Below are positions 1 to 7,054 of a DNA stretch of 12,922 nucleotides, piece after piece (within the stretch, counting starts at the first letter, position 1; each line of letters starts with the position of its first letter). Source of the stretch: Bacteroidota bacterium (lineage in GTDB: Bacteria; Bacteroidota; Bacteroidia; Flavobacteriales; Weeksellaceae); NCBI GenBank assembly GCA_023388015.1, contig JAEWHB010000133.1:1-12922 (forward strand), in the 5' to 3' direction. The translations under genes and the position numbers were made by a program. The notes under the pieces are model-generated. The model was not told the origin of the DNA. It saw only the letters and a list, made by a program, of their open reading frames with translations, and ran no database searches.

Positions 1-1
1 C

Positions 2-1336
2 GGCGGGAAAAAGGGAGAAGAGGACATCATTGAGGTTGCCATTTACCGTTTTGACGGAAAGAAGATCGTGGATCAGTTGATTTCATTGGTTTCGCCTGAC
101 CGTAAAATTGATGCGTATGTCCAAAAACTAACACAGATAACGCCAAAAATGGTAAAATCTGCGCCCAAATTCCATGAAATAGCCAAAAGAATTATTGAAA
201 TAACGGACGGTGCCATCTTGGTGGGGCACAACGTGGATTTTGACTATCGGATGCTTAAACAGGAATTCAGAAAGTTCGGATATACATATTACCGTGAAAC
301 CATTGATACGGTTCCACTTTCCGAGAGATATTTTCCGGAAGCTACTTCTTATTCACTTGGAAAACTCAGTAAGGAATTAGGAATTCCGGTTTCAGACCGG
401 CATAGGGCTGCGGGAGACGCGCGGGCAACACTTGAAATTTTTAAGCTTTTGCTTGACAAAGATTTTTTAAAAGATATTTCCAAAAATGAAATTTCGAGTG
501 AAACCAAAACTTCATCGGATCGGTTTTCGGAATTCTACAATGATGCACCGAATGCGATCGGGATGTTTTATGTTTTTAATCAAAATAAAGACGTTGTTTA
601 TCTGTCTCGATCACATAATATTTCGCAGAGCATCAGAAAAGTTCTTACCGGAAAAAATGCCCTGAGCAACCGTCTGAGAATGGTTTTGGAAAGTGTAAAA
701 TATGAAATAACCGGAAACGAACTCATCTCCTGGATCAAAGAAAATCACGAACTGAAACGTTTAAAGCCTACCTTTAACGAGCGTTCGAAGAAAATCAGTT
801 TTCCCTATATGATTTGTCTAGGCGAAAAAAACGGCTACAAAACCCTTTATATTGAAAAATCCAGAGAAGTAAAAGGAAACGGCGTTTTTCGGATGACAAG
901 CCTTCCTTTTGCTCAGAATTTATTATCGCTGGTAACGGAAGAATTTGAACTCTGTCCGCTTCTGAACGGCATTTCAAAATGTAATGAAAATTGTTTCAGT
1001 TACGAAATCGGGGAGTGCCATGGCGCTTGTGTGGGAGAAGAAAGCAACCAGTCTTATAATGAACGTGTGGATGCGTTTCTAGAGAAAATTAATTTGGACA
1101 ACAAGAGTTTTCTGATGACCGGAAACGGAAGAAAAATCGGTGAGAATTCATTTGTTTGGATTGAAAAAGGAATTTGTCTGGGTTATGGTTATTATGAACT
1201 AAATCACCAGATAAAAACGCCGCAAATGATCCGTGAAAGAATGATTCCCGTTGAGCACGATGAAGGCGTGGATTCAATTGTAAAAGGATTTTTATTTTCT
1301 GAAAAATACAGGGATTTGATTCCCATTAAATTATAA
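2..1336 (+). CDS. DnaQ-type 3'-5' exonuclease fused to UvrC/Cho-like region (5' partial)
   Basis: The reading frame is open to the left edge, so the start lies outside the window; 444 codons plus the stop are visible. The GTG at 68 falls inside the exonuclease fold and is used here only for numbering. The visible exonuclease part has motif II (GHNVDFD, 53-59) and motif III (H112, D117) of the DEDDh family. The D-x-E motif I should sit just before the window, which opens on the Gly-Gly that usually follows it. A UvrC N-terminal-like region starts near residue 160. It aligns without gaps to the GIY-YIG core, but GIY reads GMF (165-167), YIG reads YLS (178-180) and the catalytic Arg position is Ser188; Glu225 is kept. 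Cys296, 309, 317 and 321 match the UvrC iron-sulfur spacing C-x7-C-x3-C. It resembles DnaQ-UvrC/Cho fusions, probably in DNA repair or proofreading. The precise role is unknown. The LOG-family gene follows after 10 bp. Confidence 0.85.
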   Translation, partial: GGKKGEEDIIEVAIYRFDGKKIVDQLISLVSPDRKIDAYVQKLTQITPKMVKSAPKFHEIAKRIIEITDGAILVGHNVDFDYRMLKQEFRKFGYTYYRETIDTVPLSERYFPEATSYSLGKLSKELGIPVSDRHRAAGDARATLEIFKLLLDKDFLKDISKNEISSETKTSSDRFSEFYNDAPNAIGMFYVFNQNKDVVYLSRSHNISQSIRKVLTGKNALSNRLRMVLESVKYEITGNELISWIKENHELKRLKPTFNERSKKISFPYMICLGEKNGYKTLYIEKSREVKGNGVFRMTSLPFAQNLLSLVTEEFELCPLLNGISKCNENCFSYEIGECHGACVGEESNQSYNERVDAFLEKINLDNKSFLMTGNGRKIGENSFVWIEKGICLGYGYYELNHQIKTPQMIRERMIPVEHDEGVDSIVKGFLFSEKYRDLIPIKL

Positions 1337-1346
1337 AAAAAGAGAA

Positions 1347-2060
1347 ATGAGCGAGAAAGAAGAAAGCGACAGAATCAGGGAAAAATTGGTTCCCAAAACT
1401 TGGAACGAAGTCAAATCAAACGACTCCTGGGCGCTGTTTAAAATCATGTCGGAATTTGTTCACGGCTACGAGATCATGGCCAAAATAGGACCGAGCGTTT
1501 CGCTTTTTGGTTCGGCAAGGACACAGGTTGATTCCGAATACTATAAAATGGCCGAAGAAATTGCCTTTCAACTTACGCAACTTGGATTTGGAGTGATCAC
1601 AGGTGGCGGACCCGGAATAATGGAAGCTGCCAATAGCGGCGCACAGAGAGGCGGAGGAAAATCGGTGGGAATAGGCATAAGGCTTCCTTTTGAAACCGGA
1701 CTCAACAAATATGTGGATCATGATTTCAGCATTAATTTCGATTATTTCTTTGCTCGTAAAGTGATGTTTGTAAAATATGCCCAAGGCTTTATTGTTCTGC
1801 CTGGTGGGCTCGGAACGCTTGATGAATTATTTGAAGCTCTAACGCTTATCCAAACCAATAAAACAGGGCGGTTCCCCATTGTTTTGGTTGGGACAAAATT
1901 TTGGTCGGGTTTGATTGATTGGTTAAAAGAAACGGTTTTGACGGCGGGAAATATCAGCGAGAAAGACTTTGAGCTTTATCGTCTGGTAGATACGCCTGAA
2001 GAGGCTGTCGGTCATATCAAAGCGTTTTATGACAAATACATGGTTAAACAAAACTTCTAA
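1347..2060 (+). CDS. LOG-family (TIGR00730) Rossmann-fold nucleotide phosphoribohydrolase
   Basis: A 237-residue cytosolic protein of the lysine-decarboxylase-like LOG family. Characterised members hydrolyse cytokinin riboside 5'-monophosphates or AMP to free base and ribose 5-phosphate. The sequence shows GSAR (55-58), GGGPGIMEAAN (86-96), an Arg-Lys pair in FFARK (134-138) and the signature PGGLGTLDE (152-160), which supplies the phosphate loop and catalytic Glu. An N-terminal extension of about 45 residues before the fold suggests the longer subgroup of the family. The ATG follows an A-rich stretch with GAGAAA close upstream, typical of weak ribosome sites in this phylum. It lies 10 bp after the exonuclease gene, so the two are probably co-transcribed. 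Older labels such as 'lysine decarboxylase' are misnomers. The physiological substrate cannot be read from sequence. Confidence 0.9.
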   Translation: MSEKEESDRIREKLVPKTWNEVKSNDSWALFKIMSEFVHGYEIMAKIGPSVSLFGSARTQVDSEYYKMAEEIAFQLTQLGFGVITGGGPGIMEAANSGAQRGGGKSVGIGIRLPFETGLNKYVDHDFSINFDYFFARKVMFVKYAQGFIVLPGGLGTLDELFEALTLIQTNKTGRFPIVLVGTKFWSGLIDWLKETVLTAGNISEKDFELYRLVDTPEEAVGHIKAFYDKYMVKQNF

Positions 2061-2080
2061 GGTTTTTATACTAAATATGC

Positions 2081-2111
2081 TTGAAAATCGTTCGTTTCAA
2101 AAATACTTTTC
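2081..2111 (+). promoter_or_regulatory. Candidate promoter for the porZ-like gene
   Basis: TTG at 2081-2083 is followed after 20 bp by TACTTTTC at 2104-2111, one mismatch from the Bacteroidota -7 box TAnnTTTG. It lies just after the LOG-family stop and five bases before the preferred ATG at 2116. This is a weak match in AT-rich DNA, and read-through from the upstream gene is equally possible. Confidence 0.2.
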
Positions 2112-2115
2112 AGTT

Positions 2116-4395
2116 ATGGTTCAACAAAAACCGGTTTGCTTTCCCATCTTGTTTCGGTGGATTTTTTTGATTTGCCCTGCCTTTTTTTGTCTGGCCCAGA
2201 ACAACACAACGCGGTGGGAAGATCATTTCTCCTATAACAACATCAAACATATTTGGGAAATAAACGGATTTATATTTTGCAGTGCTGAAAATGGTTTGTT
2301 TTCTTATGATCCCAATTCGGGCGAAATGGAGAAAATTTCGAAGGTCAATGACCTAAATGATGTGGGCGTTTCAGCGTTCAGCTACAGTCCTGAGCTTGAG
2401 CTTTTGCTTGTCGGATATGAAAGAGGGGAGATGGACATGCTCGGTCCGGATGAAAACCATAATTTACTGGAAATTCCGCTTCACCAATCCTATACCGGAA
2501 GCAAAATTGTGAATCATATTTTTCCGTATCAGACAACGGCCGTTATTTCAGGAGAATTTGGACTGGCGACTTTCAGTCTGGAAGAGTTTGAATTTATGGA
2601 AACCACTTATTTTTCTCAGACCGGAGTTTATTTCGGAGTGAAGGAATCTGCGGTTTTGGATGGGGTTATTTATGCGGCAAGTGACAAAGGGATTTTTTCT
2701 CACCCACTGAATGAATTTATTGCCAATTTCGTTTCTTGGCAACAACCAGAGGGAATGCCTACTACACCATTTCAACAAATCGTTGTTTTCCAGAATAATT
2801 TATTGGCTTCCACAAATGGAAATGTCTATCGTTTTGACGGCAGCAACTGGACTTCTTTTGGGAACTTCCCGGGATTACGTGATCTGAGCGTCAATGGAAA
2901 TGTTTTAAGCATTACACAGCCCAACAGCGTTACAAATTATAACGAAGGTTTTGCTGTCATAGAAACTGTTTCTTTTACTCAAAATTTAAATACCGGATTA
3001 AAAATTGGGAATATAACCTATGGTGGATCTTCATTATTCGGCCTTGTAAACGGATTAAATGAAATTGCTCCAGATGGACCCTATAATAACAAATCATGGG
3101 CTATCACAGCTTATGAGAAACAGATTTGGATTGCTCCCGGTGGACTCAACAACTTCAATACACCTCAGCAAAATGCCGACGGTTTTTATCATTTCAACAG
3201 TGAAAAATGGATTCATAACACTTCTGAAGATATGTTGGGTGCAAAAGATATCATTGACATTGAGGTTAACCTCCAAGACTCAACTGAAATCTTTGTTTCA
3301 AGTTGGTTTGAACAATTATATTGGACACCTCAGGGCGTTCCATACACAGATCTGCTCATAGGAATGTTCAAATTTAAAAACGGACAAATGGTTGAACATT
3401 ATAATTCAACCAACAGTGGATTGAAATTCAGGGAAAGAATTGGTGGAAGCTACATGGACGAAGAAGGACATTTATGGGTGGGACAATCATATGCAGATCC
3501 CAATTCGAAAACATTTCTTCACAAAATGTCACCTTCCGGCAACTGGACTTCTGTTGATTTAGGAGCAGCCGGTAGTGCGGGAGCGAGAAAGCCGTTTGTG
3601 TATCAGGGATATGGATTTTTGCCTTTGCCACGTAGTAATAGCGGGCTCAAGGTTACAGACATGCAGAACGTATATACGATTGATGCTTCGTCCAATTCGG
3701 GAAATCTCCCATCAAGCGAAGTAATTTCAGGGGCAATTGATCAAAACGGAATTCTTTGGATTGGAACAACTTTGGGTTTAAGGGTTCTATACAATCCTAT
3801 CGAATCAGTTCAATCCGGTTCATTCCAAGCAGATCCTGTAATCATCGAACAAAACGGAATTCCTGAAGCGGTACTTACCGATGTTCAAATAAATGACATA
3901 GAAATTGACGGAGCCAACCAAAAATGGATCGCGACCGAAACAGGAGGTGTTTATTGCTTCTCTGAAGATGGAACCCAAACTATTTTCCATTTTACAGCAC
4001 AAAATTCACCACTTCCTTCCAATAAAGTAAACGATATCGAAGTAGAAAATATTACCGGTGTTGTCTATTTTGCTACGGACAAAGGTGTAGTGGCTTATCG
4101 AAGTGATGTCGTGGAAATCGGTGATTCATTTGGAGATGTTTATTCTTATCCAAATCCTGTTCGTCCGGGATTCAACGGCGACGTCACCATAAAAGGTCTT
4201 CCAAATGACGCCGATGTACGGATTGTAGATGTGGTGGGAAATCTGATTTACAAGACCAGAGCTTCAGGTGGAGTGGCCAAATGGAATACCAAAAACATGA
4301 AAGGAAAACCTGTTGCCTCGGGAATTTATTTGGTCCTGATGACCAACCGAGATGGTTCCGAAAATAAACAAACCAAAATCGCAATCGTACGCTAA
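2116..4395 (+). CDS. porZ: PorZ-like type IX secretion protein (beta-propeller, C-terminal sorting domain)
   Basis: A 759-residue secreted protein matching PorZ, the surface subunit of the type IX secretion attachment complex that handles anionic lipopolysaccharide in Porphyromonas gingivalis. The N terminus has a signal peptide with a hydrophobic core (about residues 8-27) ending in CLA before QNN. The middle consists of repeated beta-propeller-like blades, for example LWVGQSY, LWIGTTLGLRVL and KWIATETGGVYCF. From about residue 677 (YPNPV) there is a type IX C-terminal domain ending in SGIYLVLMTNRDGSE and KIAIVR. The length is close to P. gingivalis PorZ as I recall it. I chose the ATG at 2116 because it gives a compact signal peptide. 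In-frame ATGs at 2077 and 2029 are possible; the latter would overlap the LOG gene by 32 bases and lengthen the N terminus. The close link to recO is, to my knowledge, common in flavobacteria. The name rests on recognition of architecture and context. Confidence 0.8.
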   Translation: MVQQKPVCFPILFRWIFLICPAFFCLAQNNTTRWEDHFSYNNIKHIWEINGFIFCSAENGLFSYDPNSGEMEKISKVNDLNDVGVSAFSYSPELELLLVGYERGEMDMLGPDENHNLLEIPLHQSYTGSKIVNHIFPYQTTAVISGEFGLATFSLEEFEFMETTYFSQTGVYFGVKESAVLDGVIYAASDKGIFSHPLNEFIANFVSWQQPEGMPTTPFQQIVVFQNNLLASTNGNVYRFDGSNWTSFGNFPGLRDLSVNGNVLSITQPNSVTNYNEGFAVIETVSFTQNLNTGLKIGNITYGGSSLFGLVNGLNEIAPDGPYNNKSWAITAYEKQIWIAPGGLNNFNTPQQNADGFYHFNSEKWIHNTSEDMLGAKDIIDIEVNLQDSTEIFVSSWFEQLYWTPQGVPYTDLLIGMFKFKNGQMVEHYNSTNSGLKFRERIGGSYMDEEGHLWVGQSYADPNSKTFLHKMSPSGNWTSVDLGAAGSAGARKPFVYQGYGFLPLPRSNSGLKVTDMQNVYTIDASSNSGNLPSSEVISGAIDQNGILWIGTTLGLRVLYNPIESVQSGSFQADPVIIEQNGIPEAVLTDVQINDIEIDGANQKWIATETGGVYCFSEDGTQTIFHFTAQNSPLPSNKVNDIEVENITGVVYFATDKGVVAYRSDVVEIGDSFGDVYSYPNPVRPGFNGDVTIKGLPNDADVRIVDVVGNLIYKTRASGGVAKWNTKNMKGKPVASGIYLVLMTNRDGSENKQTKIAIVR

Positions 4396-4396
4396 A

Positions 4397-5110
4397 ATGA
4401 TTGTCAAAACCCGGGGAATTGTTCTTTCATCGCTCAAATACGGAGATTCAGGAAAAATTATAAAAGTTTATACCGAATCTTCCGGTTTGAAATCTTTCAT
4501 CGCCAAATCGGTTTATTCGGGGAAAAATAAGAAAAATGCACTTTTCATTCCGCTGAATCAGATTGAAATTATTTTTGACGATAGAAATGCGCACCAACTT
4601 TTCTACTTTAAGGAAATTTCGCAAATTCATCATTACATTTCAATTTATCAATCGCCGGCCAAAACAACAATCGCACTTTTTCTGACAGAAATTCTCAATT
4701 CAGTTCTCAAAGAAGAGGAAGCCAATCCGGCGTTGTTTCATTTTCTGAAAAATTCTTTAATCGGATTTGACCAAAAAGAAACGAGTTATGCCGATTTTCA
4801 TTTGTGGTTTCTGATTAATCTTACAAAATACCTGGGATTTTATCCGAACCTGAAATCGGGTGCGAAATATTTCGATTTGACCAACGGCGTTTCTTCCGAA
4901 GAAATTCCTTCAGAATTTTATATTTCCGAATCGGAACTTCAAAGTTTTGAAAAACTCGTATTTCTGGAATTTTTTCAGCAAAACGAAAATAATTTCAACC
5001 AACTACAAAGAAAATCGCTTTTAACGACAATAATCCGATACTTTGAGCTTCATATTTCCGATTTCCGCCACCCAAAATCTTTGGACGTCCTTAATCAGGT
5101 TTTTGAATAA
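4397..5110 (+). CDS. recO: DNA repair protein RecO
   Basis: A 237-residue protein with the RecO N-terminal OB-fold signature (MIVKTRGIVLSSLKYGDSGKI, then KVYTESSGLKSFIAKSVY). The helical C-terminal domain that follows has the usual length. RecO works with RecR to load RecA onto SSB-coated single-stranded DNA and can anneal DNA strands. The protein contains no cysteine, so the zinc finger of some RecO proteins is absent, as in E. coli RecO. The ATG at 4397 is one base after the porZ-like stop (TAAAATG), so translation is probably coupled. An in-frame ATG at 4352 would add 15 residues inside the upstream gene that do not look like RecO, so I rejected it. The gene converges on the RNA methyltransferase gene. 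Confidence 0.92.
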   Translation: MIVKTRGIVLSSLKYGDSGKIIKVYTESSGLKSFIAKSVYSGKNKKNALFIPLNQIEIIFDDRNAHQLFYFKEISQIHHYISIYQSPAKTTIALFLTEILNSVLKEEEANPALFHFLKNSLIGFDQKETSYADFHLWFLINLTKYLGFYPNLKSGAKYFDLTNGVSSEEIPSEFYISESELQSFEKLVFLEFFQQNENNFNQLQRKSLLTTIIRYFELHISDFRHPKSLDVLNQVFE

Positions 5111-5175
5111 ATCTTTCGGGAAATTCAATTTGTAAAGGCCGTTTTTTCGTCCAAAACTGTTAAATTTTAAAAAAT

Positions 5176-5949
5176 TCAGCTTCTTTGACGCAATGCTTCG
5201 TAAATACAGATGGCGGTCGCGTTGCTGACATTTAGCGAATCGACTTTTCCGTTCATCGGAATTTTTATTAATGCGTTGGAATTGTCTGCCCAAAAATCAG
5301 TCAGACCAAAAGCTTCCGTTCCCAAAATGATGGCAGAACTTTTTGTAAAATCTGTGTCGTATAAACTTTGGGTTTCGTCCCGAAGAAAAGTAGAAATAAT
5401 CTGAATTTTATTTTTTTTAAGCCAATTCAGTACTTCCTGTTTTTCGGCTGAAACCACTTGATTTGTAAAAATAGTTCCGACGCTGCTTCGAATTACATTT
5501 GGATTGAAAAAATCGACAAGCGGATCGCAAACCACGAGCAAATCCACACCGGCGCCATCGCAAGTTCGCAGAACGGCTCCAAGATTCCCGGGTTTTTCAA
5601 CCGCTTCCAAAACCACTATTAAGGGATTCTCTTTTAATTTAATTTCTTCTAAAGAATTATTATGAATTTTATAAACGCCCAAAATTCCGCCAGTGCTTCC
5701 GCGGTATGCAATTTTCCCGAAAAGGGCAGGGGAGACGAAAGATTTTTTAAAACGAGACAATTCCAATTCCTCACTAAAAATATTTTCACAGATGAAAAAT
5801 TCTTCCGGTACAAATCCGGATTCCATCGCCAAACGATTTTCCTGTACACCTTCCACCACGAAAAATCCTTGTTTTTTGCGTTCGCGGGACTTTTCCTGAA
5901 GTTTCAGCAGGTTTTTGATTTTGAGGTTTTGTGCGCTTTCAATTTGCAT
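5176..5949 (-). CDS. TrmH/SpoU-family RNA 2'-O-ribose methyltransferase
   Basis: A 257-residue SPOUT-class enzyme that uses S-adenosylmethionine to methylate a ribose 2'-OH in tRNA or rRNA. The N-terminal substrate-binding domain (about 1-100) includes the typical GFFVVEG stretch (28-34). The knotted catalytic domain shows motif 1 EKPGNLGAVLRT (118-129, Asn122, Arg128), motif 2 GTEAFGL (210-216, Glu212) and motif 3 IPMNGKVDSLNVSNA (230-244, Ser238, Asn240, Asn243). All three motifs look intact. It starts four bases after the asd stop on the same strand and is probably the second gene of that unit. The exact RNA target (TsnR-, RlmB- or TrmH-like) cannot be assigned. The 65-bp gap to the convergent recO stop shows no clear GC-stem terminator on either strand. 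Confidence 0.9.
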   Translation of the reverse strand: MQIESAQNLKIKNLLKLQEKSRERKKQGFFVVEGVQENRLAMESGFVPEEFFICENIFSEELELSRFKKSFVSPALFGKIAYRGSTGGILGVYKIHNNSLEEIKLKENPLIVVLEAVEKPGNLGAVLRTCDGAGVDLLVVCDPLVDFFNPNVIRSSVGTIFTNQVVSAEKQEVLNWLKKNKIQIISTFLRDETQSLYDTDFTKSSAIILGTEAFGLTDFWADNSNALIKIPMNGKVDSLNVSNATAICIYEALRQRS

Positions 5950-5953
5950 GAAC

Positions 5954-6961
5954 TCAGGCTAAAGTTTGCTTGCTTACCAAATTATTCGCCACCAAATATT
6001 CTGCAATCTGAACCGTATTAGTAGCAGCTCCTTTTCTTAAATTATCGGCTACAATCCACATATTCAGTGAGTTTGGCTGAGATAAATCCCTCCGGATTCT
6101 TCCCACAAAAACATCGTCTTTTCCTTCGGCATACAAAGGCATCGGATAAGTGTTGGTTTCGGGATTATCCTGTAAAACTACTCCGGGCGTTTCGTGTAAA
6201 ATTTTTCTTATTTCCGATTCGTCATATGGATTATGAAATTCAATATTAACGGATTCAGAATGTCCACCCTGAACCGGAACGCGCACTGCTGTCGCGGTCA
6301 GCGCAATGGTTTTATCGTTGAGAATTTTCTGTGTTTCGCGGGTAAGTTTCAGCTCTTCTTTTGTGTAGCCCATTTCGTCAAAACTGTCACAATGTGGCAA
6401 GGCATTTTTGAAAATTTGATAAGGATATTTCATCTTCGGATGGGTTCCGGCAATTTCACCATTTAATTGCTCAACGGCTTCCATTCCCGTTCCTGTAACG
6501 GATTGATAAGTAGAAACAACCACACGTTTGATATCATATTTCTTGTTCAACGGATTCAGAACCATCACAAGTTGAATCGTGGAACAATTTGGATTGGCAA
6601 TAATTTTATTTTCAGTAGTCAGAGAATTTGCATTGATTTCGGGAACGATGAGTGGAATATGGGGTTCCATCCGCCAGGCAGAAGAATTATCTATCACAGT
6701 AGTGCCTACTTTTGCAAATTCCGGCGCCCATTGTTTGGAAGTTTCACCACCGGCAGAAAAAAGCGCGATTTCGGGTTGCATATTGATCGCATCCTGCATG
6801 GAAACGATGGTGTATTCCTTTTCTTTGAAATGAATTTTCTTACCGACCGATCTTTCTGATGCGACAGGAATTAGTTCGGTCAAAGGAAAATTTCTTTCTT
6901 CCAATACTTTTAACATTACACTTCCAACCATTCCGGTTGCACCCACAACTGCTACTTTCAT
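5954..6961 (-). CDS. asd: Aspartate-semialdehyde dehydrogenase
   Basis: A 335-residue enzyme of normal length that reduces L-aspartyl-4-phosphate to L-aspartate 4-semialdehyde with NADPH. This is the branch point to lysine and diaminopimelate, threonine and methionine. The NADP loop GATGMVG is at 7-13 and the ASERSVGK stretch at 35-42. The nucleophile is Cys126 in NPNCSTIQ, with Gln153 in YQSVTGTG and His234 in RVPVQGGHSE. The ATG is the first in frame and directly precedes the Rossmann strand (MKVAVVGATG). It is the first gene of a probable two-gene unit with the RNA methyltransferase and has a good candidate promoter upstream. Every expected active-site residue is present. Confidence 0.95.
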   Translation of the reverse strand: MKVAVVGATGMVGSVMLKVLEERNFPLTELIPVASERSVGKKIHFKEKEYTIVSMQDAINMQPEIALFSAGGETSKQWAPEFAKVGTTVIDNSSAWRMEPHIPLIVPEINANSLTTENKIIANPNCSTIQLVMVLNPLNKKYDIKRVVVSTYQSVTGTGMEAVEQLNGEIAGTHPKMKYPYQIFKNALPHCDSFDEMGYTKEELKLTRETQKILNDKTIALTATAVRVPVQGGHSESVNIEFHNPYDESEIRKILHETPGVVLQDNPETNTYPMPLYAEGKDDVFVGRIRRDLSQPNSLNMWIVADNLRKGAATNTVQIAEYLVANNLVSKQTLA

Positions 6962-6974
6962 TGCTAATTTTTTT

Positions 6975-7006
6975 CAAAAATATAACATTTAGGCAAAATC
7001 CTTCAA
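6975..7006 (-). promoter_or_regulatory. Candidate asd promoter (TTG-N21-TATTTTTG)
   Basis: Read on the minus strand, TTG (7006 to 7004) is followed after 21 bp by TATTTTTG (6982 to 6975), a full match to the Bacteroidota -7 box TAnnTTTG at an accepted spacing. The box ends 13 bases before the asd ATG, which would give a leader of under about ten bases. The AT-rich context lowers its significance. Confidence 0.5.
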
Positions 7007-7040
7007 GGTTTTTAACAGATATAAATCATTGACATTGTTG

Positions 7041-7048
7041 TACATTTG
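7041..7048 (+). promoter_or_regulatory. Candidate -7 promoter box TACATTTG for the patatin gene
   Basis: TACATTTG is a full match to the Bacteroidota -7 consensus TAnnTTTG. It lies only six bases before the ATG at 7055, so initiation about 5-7 bases downstream would give a leaderless or near-leaderless mRNA. No TTG is found at the usual -33 distance; the nearest upstream TTGs are too close (7029-7031 and 7035-7040). This weakens the call. Confidence 0.35.
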
Positions 7049-7054
7049 CGGTCT

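Noticed and set aside
1416..1784. Minus-strand open frame of 122 codons within the LOG-family gene
   Set aside because: It is antisense to a strongly recognised gene, has low-complexity Phe/His/Arg-rich composition and no recognisable domain.
3059..3361. Plus-strand 100-codon frame within the porZ-like gene
   Set aside because: It is an out-of-frame shadow of the beta-propeller coding region with no own start context.
5111..5175. Possible bidirectional terminator between the convergent recO and RNA methyltransferase genes
   Set aside because: Only loose A/T runs are seen (such as AATTTTAAAAAATT). I could not find a stem with G-C pairs, so no terminator is called.
5662..6859. Several plus-strand open frames (up to 130 codons) opposite the RNA methyltransferase and asd genes
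   Set aside because: They lie opposite two well-supported minus-strand enzymes, lack domains or plausible start contexts, and are shadows of those genes.
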